In this document: one piece after another, positions 1 through 7,052 of the stretch
Position numbering within the stretch: position 1 is the first letter of the stretch
How the letters are laid out: the number at the start of each line of letters is the position of its first letter
Source of the DNA: UBA1268 sp965662195
GTDB taxonomy: Bacteria > Planctomycetota > Planctomycetia > Pirellulales > UBA1268
Length of the DNA stretch: 20,718 bases
Direction of reading: 5' to 3'
Assembly: GCA_965662195.1 (NCBI GenBank)
Contig: CBFIHA010000066.1
Coordinates: forward strand, 1 to 20,718
Notes under the pieces: generated by a model
Told to the model about the DNA's origin: nothing
Database searches by the model: none
What the model saw: only the letters and a program-made list of their open reading frames with translations
Made by a program: the position numbers and the translations under genes

Positions 1-73
1 TGGCGATGGAGCCGGACGTAGCCAGAGGGCAAATGAGCCGCTCGAAGCCAGGTACTGAGTTTTCAGACAGAGC

Positions 74-1558
74 CTAGGCCAGAATGTCGTTCACCACGAC
101 ACCGGCAACGTCCGTGAGCCGGAAATCCCGGCCGTTAAATCGATAGGTCAGCCGGCGATGGTCCATGCCAAGCAGGTGCAGAATCGTTGCATGCAGGTCG
201 TTGACACTCACACGATCTTCAACGGCCTTGAATCCGACCTCGTCGGTGGCGCCGTGCGTCACGCCCCCCTTGACGCCACCGCCAGCCATCCAGACGGTGG
301 CGGCATGCGGGTTGTGATCGCGGCCGGGCTTCGCGCTCTTCTGTGCGATCGGCAGACGACCGAACTCTCCGCCCCAGACGACGAGTGTCTCGTCGAGGAG
401 TCCGCGTCGGGAGAGATCCTCGAGCAGGGCCGCGATCGGCCGGTCGGTCTCGGCGGCAAAGCCGGAGTGGTTGCCCTGGATATCACTGTGGCCGTCCCAA
501 CTTTTCTGGTTCTCTTCGCCGCCAGAGTAGATCTGGATGAACCGTACGCCCCGTTCCACCAGTCTCCGAGCGATCAGACACTGCTTGGCAAAGTGGCCAC
601 AGGTCGGATCGTCGAGCCCGTACAGGTCATGCGTTTCCTTCGTTTCGCTCGCCAGGTCGAGCGCCTCGGGCGCCGACATCTGCATCCGGTAGGCGAGTTC
701 AAAGCTCTCGATCCGGGCCTGAAGCGATGCGTCGCCGGTGGTGGCAAGGTGGTGGCTGTTGAGTCTGGCGGCAAGGTCAAACTGCGCCCGCTGCTGGGCG
801 TCGGTCATCCCCGCCGTGCGGGCGAGGTTTGGGATCGGGGTGCCGGCGGTGTCGATGCCCGTGCCCTGGAACACACCCGGCAGGAAGCCCGCCGACCAGT
901 TCTGGGCGTAGCCCTTGGGAAGCCCGCGGCCCTTCGTGTCGTACATCACGACGAATCCGGGCAGGTCACGGTTTTCACTGCCGAGGCCGTAGGTGACCCA
1001 CGAACCTGTGCAGGGAAATCCCATCCGCGTGACACCGGTGTTGATCTTGAGCAGGGCCGGCGCATGGTTGTTGGAGTCGGTCCAGCAGCTCTTGAGGAAG
1101 GCCATCTTGTCGACGTGTTTTGCCATGTGCGGGAACAGGCTGGAAACCCACGCCCCACTCTGGCCATGCTGACGGAACTCGAAGGGGCTCTTCATGAGCC
1201 CACCCACGGCGCCCGCAAAGAAGCCCGTGTTCTTATCGAAGCCGGCGAGTTCCTGCCCGTCTCGCTTCTCGAGTTCGGGTTTGTAGTCGAACGTGTCGAC
1301 ATGGCTCGGCCCCCCATTGATGAAGAGCCAGATCACGCTCTTTGCCGTGCCTGGAAAATGACTCGGTCGGGCCGCGAGCGGAGTGTCGGCGATCGCGTCA
1401 CGTGCCGATACCGTGGCTGCGGCAACCGTCTCGTCTTGGAGGAGCCCTGCAAGTCCAAGAAGCCCAAAGCCGGCCCCGGCCCGCCTGAGCATCTCCCGGC
1501 GTGGCAGGCTGGCCGGGAGGTCACGAAAATACCGGGTGATCATGCTTGGATCGGTCAT
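74..1558 (-). CDS. DUF1501 family Tat-exported protein
   Basis: This is a DUF1501 protein, a planctomycete-rich family in the alkaline-phosphatase/sulfatase-like superfamily. No reaction has been established for it. The N-terminus has a twin-arginine signal (RREM at residues 20-23) followed by a hydrophobic Gly/Leu/Ala stretch, so folded export by Tat is expected. Conserved family blocks visible are NGGPSHVDTF (81-90), GGEFGR (396-401) and GRDHNPH (412-418). At about 494 aa the length is normal. I chose ATG 1558, which has a purine-rich GAGAGAA upstream. A GTG at 1594 would overlap the upstream cytochrome stop as GTGA and add 12 residues, and cannot be excluded. Partnership with a DUF1549/DUF1553 cytochrome immediately upstream is the standard planctomycete arrangement, and the two are probably co-transcribed. 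The stop is TAG, and no convincing terminator is visible in the 73 bases beyond it. Confidence 0.93.
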   Translation of the reverse strand: MTDPSMITRYFRDLPASLPRREMLRRAGAGFGLLGLAGLLQDETVAAATVSARDAIADTPLAARPSHFPGTAKSVIWLFINGGPSHVDTFDYKPELEKRDGQELAGFDKNTGFFAGAVGGLMKSPFEFRQHGQSGAWVSSLFPHMAKHVDKMAFLKSCWTDSNNHAPALLKINTGVTRMGFPCTGSWVTYGLGSENRDLPGFVVMYDTKGRGLPKGYAQNWSAGFLPGVFQGTGIDTAGTPIPNLARTAGMTDAQQRAQFDLAARLNSHHLATTGDASLQARIESFELAYRMQMSAPEALDLASETKETHDLYGLDDPTCGHFAKQCLIARRLVERGVRFIQIYSGGEENQKSWDGHSDIQGNHSGFAAETDRPIAALLEDLSRRGLLDETLVVWGGEFGRLPIAQKSAKPGRDHNPHAATVWMAGGGVKGGVTHGATDEVGFKAVEDRVSVNDLHATILHLLGMDHRRLTYRFNGRDFRLTDVAGVVVNDILA

Positions 1559-1590
1559 GCGTTTCTCTCGTGGCTGTCTCGTGGCTGGAT

Positions 1591-4500
1591 TCACTCGACG
1601 TGTGTCGTCTCGTTGAGCCCCATCAGGACCTGGCAGAAATCGACGACTGCCGCGGTCGGGCCGTCGACACGTCCCGCGGCCGCGTAGGCCGCCTGCTGTG
1701 ACTCGATGAAAAGGCTGGCGTCATGGAATTCGGTGGGCGCAGGAGCGCGGCCAAACGCGGTCGCATACGCCGCGCGGATCAGTTTCGCCCGTGGGTCGGA
1801 GTCGGCCGCGGGAGCAGCCTGCGGCTGGCTGGGCAGTGGCGGCACCTCGGGGATCGAGTCGGCCTCAGCCACCAGTTTCTTGGCAAACCGTCCGGCCCAC
1901 AGGCGGACCTGCGGTGAGTTCATCATTGCAAGGGCCTGCGGCGCGGTTGTCGTCACCGACCGGTTCGCCACGCCCGATACGAAGTCGGGTGAATCAAAGG
2001 TCCGTAGGAAGAGCGGCAGTTTGCTTCGCTTTCGCTCCAGGTAGAGGCTCCGCCTCGGGCTCGCCTCGTCGCGGCCGGCGCGGCCGTAGAGCGAGGGATC
2101 GAGCGCGCCCGACATGGAAAGCAGCGTGTCGCGAATCGCTTCCCCTTCCAGCCGGCGGCGGTTGAACCGCCAGACGAGTCGGTTGGCCGGGTCGACCTGG
2201 GCTTTCACTGGATCGATCGCGCTCGACTGCCGATAGGTGGCGCTCGTTACCATCAGACGGTGGATCGATTTCAGCTTCCAGCCGCTGCGGATCAACTCAC
2301 CGGCAAGCCAATCGAGAAGTTCGGGATGCGACGGCGGATCGGCCTGTTTGCCAAAGTCGCTCGGCGTGGCGACGAGGCCCGCGCCAAAATGATGCTGCCA
2401 GAGTCGGTTGACGATGACTCGGGCGGCAGCGTGCCCGGCTCCGTGATCGACGTCGGTGATCCAGCGGGCCAGCGCCGCGCGGCGGTGGCTCGTCGTCGCC
2501 CCCTCAGGCGCGGGTTCGAGCCAGTGGGCCACCCCGTCGGGATGCCGCATCAGCACCTGCAGAAACCCGGTCGTCGCCACGCCTTCCTTCTGGTTGACGT
2601 CACCACGTCGCAGGTAGTGGGTCTCGGGGTAAAAGTGCGGATAGCCGCGGCCGTCGGCATGGTGCGGGATTTTGGGCACGTTCTCACTTGCCACAAGCAC
2701 CTTCACAAGCGTCGGGGTGGGCTTCTCGGCGTCGAGCTGCCTGACGACCCGGTCGAGCGATCGCCAGCCATCGTCAAACTTCTGGTGGAGTGCGGTGAGT
2801 TCCGAACTCTCCGCCTCAGTTCGCTCCGCGACTGGCTTGGCGAGAAGTTCCGTCACGCGGCGTCGCGGCTCCCCGTCGGCATTGACAGGGTCGCGATCCG
2901 CAGTGACCGGCTCCACCGTCTCGACCGGAACGGCCGCGAACGCGATCCGCGGCCGGCCGATCGAGTGCCTGGTGTTGTTCATGAACTCGAGTTTCACTGT
3001 CAGTCGCGTGCCGCCGGCATGCTGCACCGGCTTCTCAAAGTCAAACACCGCTGCGTGAGACGCACCGACCTGCGGATCGACCGCCCAGGCTGTCGACCCG
3101 CTCGCATCGATCGCATGCTCGATCAGGAGCGCTGGGGCCGTCTGCGAGAAGTCGGCTCGCGGATTGACGAGCTTGATTCGGGTGGGCTTGGCCGCTGGCT
3201 TGCCCGAGGTGGGAATGGGGGAGGCTGAGACTGTGAGGTTTGAGAGGGCGAAGTTACCGTTGCCGGCACGGCCCGGCCCGCCATGCGGCAATGACGGGTC
3301 GGCGATCGCGTCGATCCGGAGCGCGGCGACCATCTCGAGCGGTATATCGATCACGAAGGTGTAGCTGTCGCGATCGGCGGGCTTGCCGACGGCCAGAAGC
3401 GATCCGTCGTCGAGCGGCGCAAACGTGTTCCCCGCGCCGGTCTCTGCCGACACGGTTGTCCCGAGCCGCCATGGAGACGTCTGCTCGCCCGCGGCTGGCT
3501 TCCACGCAGCCACGAATGCGTCGAATCGCTTCGGCAACTCGCTTCGCTCATAGGCTTCCCGGGCCTGCACGGCCGTGAGCCGCCGGGCCTCCCACGCTGC
3601 GAGGATTTTGCGGTCCTGCGCCGGATCGACCGCCAGATCGACGTTTGAACGGATCGTCGTCGTGAACGTCGCGGCCATCCGGTAATAGTCGGCCTGCGGA
3701 AACGGGTCAAACTTGTGGTCGTGGCACCGGGCGCAGCCGATCGTCGCCCCGAGCATCGCGGTGCCGACCGTGCCCACCATGTCGTCGAGTTCAATCGAGC
3801 GTGCGCTCTCAAACTCCTTTTCAGTGAGTTGGGTCGGGAAGGCTCCGGCGGCGAGGAAGCCGGTCGCCTTCTGTGCAGCGAGATTGCCCGGGGCCAGCTC
3901 GTCGCCGGCGAGTTGCCACTGCAGGAACGTGTCGTAGGGAAGATCGTCGTTGAAGGCCTTGATCACGAAGTCGCGGTAGTGATAGGCATGTGGGCGGTCG
4001 TAGTCCTGCTCGTAGCCGAAGCTCTCGGCGAAGCGGGCGACATCGAGCCAATGTTGCGCCCACCGTTCACCAAACGACGCCCGCGACAGGAAATCATCGA
4101 CCGCCTGCTGATCGGCGGCGCTCGCGTCTCTCGATGACGATTCGCAGAAAGCGGCAATCTCCTGCGGTGTCGCCGGCAATCCGGTGAGATCGAATGAGAG
4201 CCGTCGGAGCAACGTCTGGGGTGGAGCCGCGGGCGACGGTGTGAGACTGGCCGAGTCCAGCTTCGCAAGGATGAAACGGTCGATCGGGTTTTGGCACCAG
4301 CCGTTCGGGTCGGCCGGCTGCGGCGGGCTCACGGCCGCGAGCGGGCGGAACGCCCAATAGTCTTGGGCCTCAGCCGCGACCACCCGTTCGGTCCACGGCC
4401 CGCGGTCGGAGTCGTCGATCAGCGGTTTGTCGAGTGGGGCCCCGCCGTTGATCCACTCGGCGAGCCAGCCGAGTTCTTCCTTGGTGAGCGCGTCTCCCTC

Positions 4501-4845
4501 CTCCGGCATGTGCGGCTCTTCGAGCCGTGCAGCCAGCCGATACAGCAGGCTCTCCGTCGCCTTGCCGGGCACGACGGCCGGGCCGCTGGCCCCGCCCGCA
4601 AGCAGCTTTTCGCGGGTCGACATGTCAAAGTCGCTCTCGACCGTGCCTGCCCCGTGGCACCCGGCGCAGCGGTGTGCGAGCAGCGGCCGCAATTTTGTCT
4701 CGAAGAGGGCCTCTCCCTCGCGGGAGCCACTCTCGGCGGCGGTTGCGATGGTCGGATAGGAGCAGCACCAGAGCAGAGCAACGGCGACTGGGACCGCTGC
4801 TGGGCAGAATGACGGCGACCGAGTTGGCAAGTTATGGCGTGACAT
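1591..4845 (-). CDS. PSCyt1/DUF1549/DUF1553 planctomycete c-type cytochrome protein
   Basis: This is a 1084-aa exported multidomain protein. After an N-terminal hydrophobic signal segment (about 15-36) comes a PSCyt1 (PF07635-type) domain with haem motif CAGCH at 60-64. A DUF1549/PSCyt2 domain follows at about 187-392 (FDLTGLP, then RWAQHWLDVARFAES) and includes a second CxxCH, CARCH, at 371-375. A central beta-rich stretch at about 470-640 is of the discoidin-like kind often seen in this family. DUF1553/PSD1 lies at about 788-1050. Two CxxCH motifs predict two covalently bound haems, so an electron-transfer role in the cell envelope is inferred; the substrate is unknown. The gene ends inside the possible GTG start of the DUF1501 gene, so translational coupling is likely. 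The ATG at 4845 has AGGA about 10 nt upstream, a modest RBS. Confidence 0.95.
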   Translation of the reverse strand: MSRHNLPTRSPSFCPAAVPVAVALLWCCSYPTIATAAESGSREGEALFETKLRPLLAHRCAGCHGAGTVESDFDMSTREKLLAGGASGPAVVPGKATESLLYRLAARLEEPHMPEEGDALTKEELGWLAEWINGGAPLDKPLIDDSDRGPWTERVVAAEAQDYWAFRPLAAVSPPQPADPNGWCQNPIDRFILAKLDSASLTPSPAAPPQTLLRRLSFDLTGLPATPQEIAAFCESSSRDASAADQQAVDDFLSRASFGERWAQHWLDVARFAESFGYEQDYDRPHAYHYRDFVIKAFNDDLPYDTFLQWQLAGDELAPGNLAAQKATGFLAAGAFPTQLTEKEFESARSIELDDMVGTVGTAMLGATIGCARCHDHKFDPFPQADYYRMAATFTTTIRSNVDLAVDPAQDRKILAAWEARRLTAVQAREAYERSELPKRFDAFVAAWKPAAGEQTSPWRLGTTVSAETGAGNTFAPLDDGSLLAVGKPADRDSYTFVIDIPLEMVAALRIDAIADPSLPHGGPGRAGNGNFALSNLTVSASPIPTSGKPAAKPTRIKLVNPRADFSQTAPALLIEHAIDASGSTAWAVDPQVGASHAAVFDFEKPVQHAGGTRLTVKLEFMNNTRHSIGRPRIAFAAVPVETVEPVTADRDPVNADGEPRRRVTELLAKPVAERTEAESSELTALHQKFDDGWRSLDRVVRQLDAEKPTPTLVKVLVASENVPKIPHHADGRGYPHFYPETHYLRRGDVNQKEGVATTGFLQVLMRHPDGVAHWLEPAPEGATTSHRRAALARWITDVDHGAGHAAARVIVNRLWQHHFGAGLVATPSDFGKQADPPSHPELLDWLAGELIRSGWKLKSIHRLMVTSATYRQSSAIDPVKAQVDPANRLVWRFNRRRLEGEAIRDTLLSMSGALDPSLYGRAGRDEASPRRSLYLERKRSKLPLFLRTFDSPDFVSGVANRSVTTTAPQALAMMNSPQVRLWAGRFAKKLVAEADSIPEVPPLPSQPQAAPAADSDPRAKLIRAAYATAFGRAPAPTEFHDASLFIESQQAAYAAAGRVDGPTAAVVDFCQVLMGLNETTHVE

Positions 4846-4884
4846 GCCGTGAACGGATCCTGGCGGCCCAAGGAAGACCTGTTT

Positions 4885-4911
4885 GTCTGAAAAAGTATAT
4901 TCGGTTCAGAC
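4885..4911 (-). promoter_or_regulatory. candidate promoter/operator dyad of the cytochrome-DUF1501 operon
   Basis: A perfect 7-bp inverted repeat, GTCTGAA at 4885-4891 and TTCAGAC at 4905-4911, is separated by 13 nt. On the minus strand the spacer holds TATACT (4894-4899), a 5/6 match to a sigma70 -10 box, about 45 nt before the ATG at 4845. I see no good -35 at 16-18 bp. A repressor-like operator over the promoter is an inference; the dyad could instead fold as a small hairpin in the leader. Confidence 0.35.
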
Positions 4912-4966
4912 TACCACTGAGGTGTTCCAAAAAACTGCCGCAACCGGACATTTCTGCCAGTCGTGG

Positions 4967-5089
4967 TCACTTCACGTCGGAAGTGAGGGCGAAGTCGGCG
5001 GTGACGACTCGGCCCTCAACCGGGGTGACGCCGAGTTCCGTCTTCAAGCGGTCGCTATAGCGGGCCGGCAAAAACTGTTCCGACCGTCA
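4967..5089 (-). pseudogene. C-terminal remnant of a carboxypeptidase-regulatory-like lipoprotein gene
   Basis: On the minus strand about 40 codons are coding-like and end at a TGA (4967-4969). They contain LPARYSD, then KTELGV, then ADFALTS. This matches the tail of the small planctomycete lipoproteins encoded beside DUF1559 genes: PARY, then a short beta strand, then a closing strand. The intact copy in this window (13652-14131) ends with VPARY followed by a similar strand pattern. The frame is closed upstream by a TGA, no start codon or RBS is present, and the signal peptide and body of the protein are missing. I infer a decayed gene fragment. Assignment rests on a short motif, so it is tentative. 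Confidence 0.4.
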
Positions 5090-5135
5090 TCCTGCTTTTG
5101 CCTTTCTGTCGCCGAGGGTTCAGGCCACTGAGCCT

Positions 5136-5450
5136 TTGCCGGAAATGAAACCGCTGCTGGGCGAGCGGGGTGCCGCGGTCTTGACGGAAACCTTTGATGG
5201 TCCAAATGCCAAGCCACTTGATGTGATCCCGGCGGCGAAGTCCGAACTTGCCGAGGGGGCCGTGCGTTTATTGAAGCGGCCTGAAGCAAAGCATCCGGGT
5301 ATCGCTTTCATCTACGGGAAAGAGCATCCGCCGCTGCACGATTGCATGCTGGAAGCCGACTTTCGCTGCCCTGGTTTTGCGACTCAGCGGGTGACTTTCG
5401 TTCTCTTTCGGTGGCGTCCTTACCGTGCCGAACAGGATTGGCTGCCGACC
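5136..5450 (+). pseudogene. possible gene remnant with a beta-sandwich-like N-terminus
   Basis: An open frame from about 5061 reads coding-like from 5136 to about 5410. ETFDG near its start and a later LEADFR/TFVLFR pattern suggest a LamG- or DUF1080-like concanavalin-fold beginning, common in planctomycete exported proteins. Downstream the frame becomes Arg/Cys-rich and overlaps the sigma factor gene in another frame, so the natural continuation is lost. There is no signal peptide. The first start codons are TTG 5136 and ATG 5145, neither with a clear RBS. I do not recognise a specific family; a broken gene is more likely than a functional small one. Confidence 0.3.
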
Positions 5451-5503
5451 GGTTATTTTCAGGCGAGGTGTCAAATTTCTCCAGGGTCCGGCAGAGGGCT
5501 GGT

Positions 5504-6052
5504 ATGCGACCATCGTCTGAAAACCCGCTGCCCACGCCGCTGTCGCAGGAGCAGTTCATGCGGCTGTTCCTGCAAGCCGAGCGGGAGATCCTGCGGTATG
5601 TGATGGCGATCGTGCCGAACGTGGCTGACGCCCGCGACATCCTGCAAGAGACGGCTCTGGCCCTCTGGAAGGCGCGTGACAAGTATGACCCGGACCGGCC
5701 CTTCATCCCCTGGGCCTGCCGGTTCGCCCTCAACGAAGCCCGGATGTTTCTCCGTACCAACGGCCGCCGCAAGCGGTTCCTCCACGAAGATCTCGTGCCG
5801 CTGCTCGAGGCCCGCCGCCGTGAACTTACCCCCCAGCTCGACAGCCGCCGGGAGTACCTCCGCGAATGCCTGCAGCAGCTGCCCGCCGACCAGCAGCGGC
5901 TGATTCGGGGCTACTACTTCGATGACGACAGCGTGCCCACCCTCGCCGAACGTTGCGGCAGCAGCACCGACGCGGTCTACAAGTCGCTGCAGCGGATCCG
6001 CCAGACGCTTGAGGCCTGCGTCGGCCGCAAGCAGCGGCTGGCTGCCAGCTAA
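5504..6052 (+). CDS. ECF-like RNA polymerase sigma factor (Rhodopirellula/Verrucomicrobium family)
   Basis: This 182-aa sigma-70 family protein has region 2 at about 17-85, with DARDILQETALALW and the aromatic/basic -10-recognition stretch FIPWACRFALNEAR. Region 4 lies at about 113-172, with LPADQQRLI and a helix-turn-helix over LAERCGSSTDAVYKSLQRIR. The short region 1-less layout and wording match the planctomycete/verrucomicrobial ECF subfamily (TIGR02989-like). ATG 5504 is chosen because AGAGGG sits 5 nt upstream. The same frame is open back to 5342, but that part is low-complexity and overlaps the relic. It is the first gene of a same-strand unit followed 34 nt later by a membrane anti-sigma-like gene. 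It therefore probably controls the cytochrome operon behind it, perhaps including itself. Confidence 0.93.
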   Translation: MRPSSENPLPTPLSQEQFMRLFLQAEREILRYVMAIVPNVADARDILQETALALWKARDKYDPDRPFIPWACRFALNEARMFLRTNGRRKRFLHEDLVPLLEARRRELTPQLDSRREYLRECLQQLPADQQRLIRGYYFDDDSVPTLAERCGSSTDAVYKSLQRIRQTLEACVGRKQRLAAS

Positions 6053-6086
6053 GTCACTCACCCCCCCAACCAGCCACGCCCACACC

Positions 6087-7052
6087 ATGCCCGACACCGC
6101 ACTTGACCAGCTGATTCACGCCTGCCTCGACGGCCGGGCAACTGCTGAGGAGCTCGCCCGGCTCGAAGCCGCGCTCACCGCCGACACGGCAGCCCGCGAC
6201 CGCTACCTCTGCCTGTCCGACCTGCACGCCTGCCTGGCGATTGATGAAGGCCTCTGGCAGGAACCAACTGCTGCCCACCACCGGCAGCCGTCAGGCCCAG
6301 CACCTGCCCCGCCGGCCGGCGGCGGCCTCACGCGGCCAGCAGCCGCTGCGGCGATCGGCCTGCTGGTGGGCCTCTGCAGTGCGGGCCTTGCCTTCGGCTA
6401 TGTCATGCCGGTGCTGTCGCGGCCGCTGCAGGTGTTTGCCGATGGCTTTGAGTCAGGGCCGGCCCCGGAGTGCCGCGGGCTCGTGGCCCGGCCCGGCATC
6501 TGGAGCGGCGACACCGCCGAGGTGCTGGCGGCCGACCAGGGCGTGCTGCCCGCTGAAGGCCAGCAGATGCTGCGAGTGCTGCGGGCTGACTATCCGGGCA
6601 AGTCGGCCACCGACAGCTACATCTCCGACACCTACCGCCTGATCGACCTGGGGCCCTTCCAGCAACAGTTGGCCACCGGTCAGGCGATCGCCCGGCTCAG
6701 GGCCCGCTTCAACGCCGCAGCGTTTCCGGCGGACGAGGGCTACACCGCTGGCGTCACCGTGATGGCCTTCGACGTTACGACGGCGGCCCGGCTTGAGAAC
6801 ATTCCTGACGCCGAACTGGCTGAACAGGCCCTGGCGATGACGCAGCGGCGGTCTGTTGCGATCGATCGGCAGCCGGCCAGCTGGCAGCCGATCGACTGCG
6901 AACTGCGGCTGCCTCCGCAGAGTCGCTTTCTGTTGCTCCGCATCAGCATCAGCCATCAGCACGCCGCCCAGCGGCGGCCCAGCTTTAGCGGCCACTACCT
7001 CGACGATGTGGCCATCACTCTCGAACAGTCCCCAGCAGCCGTGCAGCCATGA
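6087..7052 (+). CDS. single-pass membrane anti-sigma-like protein with extracytoplasmic beta-rich domain
   Basis: This 321-aa protein starts with a cytoplasmic helical segment (1-58: LDQLIHACLDG, EELARLEAAL, ARDRYLCLSDLHACL), the pattern of the N-terminal anti-sigma region of planctomycete FecR-type regulators. A Pro-rich linker (59-83) and one membrane helix (about 84-110) follow. The C-terminal 200 residues are outside, beta-rich, and end in GHYLDDVAITL, typical of a jelly-roll closing strand. No zinc HxxxCxxC signature is present, so the anti-sigma role is inferred from position directly after the sigma gene. The ATG at 6087 lacks an obvious Shine-Dalgarno; the frame stays open upstream into the sigma gene but that part is a shadow. 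Its stop overlaps the next start as ATGA, so translational coupling is likely. Confidence 0.72.
   Translation: MPDTALDQLIHACLDGRATAEELARLEAALTADTAARDRYLCLSDLHACLAIDEGLWQEPTAAHHRQPSGPAPAPPAGGGLTRPAAAAAIGLLVGLCSAGLAFGYVMPVLSRPLQVFADGFESGPAPECRGLVARPGIWSGDTAEVLAADQGVLPAEGQQMLRVLRADYPGKSATDSYISDTYRLIDLGPFQQQLATGQAIARLRARFNAAAFPADEGYTAGVTVMAFDVTTAARLENIPDAELAEQALAMTQRRSVAIDRQPASWQPIDCELRLPPQSRFLLLRISISHQHAAQRRPSFSGHYLDDVAITLEQSPAAVQP

Larger units (their letters stand above)
4846..5503. other. divergent intergenic relic zone between the two cytochrome operons
   Basis: This 658-bp gap lies between the divergently transcribed operons. It holds the dyad/-10 site at 4885-4911, the tail of a lipoprotein-like gene on the minus strand (4967-5089) and a plus-strand ORF remnant (from 5136). 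The sigma factor RBS AGAGGG lies at 5493-5498. No RNA gene or intact coding region is visible. The mixture of coding-like scraps on both strands points to gene decay or a rearrangement junction. Confidence 0.5.

Noticed and set aside
158..1687. 509-codon plus-strand open frame opposite the DUF1501 gene
   Set aside because: It is antisense to a clear DUF1501 gene, shows no domain, signal or RBS, and has Arg/Gly-rich composition typical of GC-rich shadow frames.
2260..3228. 322-codon plus-strand open frame opposite the DUF1553 protein
   Set aside because: It is a shadow of the 1084-aa gene; its content mirrors the antisense of conserved family blocks.
5430..5455. GAACAG and CGGTTA as an ECF-type autoregulatory promoter before the sigma gene
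   Set aside because: The spacer between the hexamers is about 14 bp, shorter than usual for ECF promoters, and neither box is a strong match.
5471..5490. TCAAATTTCTCC as a third copy of the repeat end
   Set aside because: It shares only a few bases with the ends at 14694 and 16528 and lacks the CCTGA core.
61..5521. TTCAGAC at 61-67 and GTCTGAA at 5515-5521 as further operator copies bracketing the minus-strand operon
   Set aside because: Single 7-mers without dyad partners are expected by chance in a 20-kb window.
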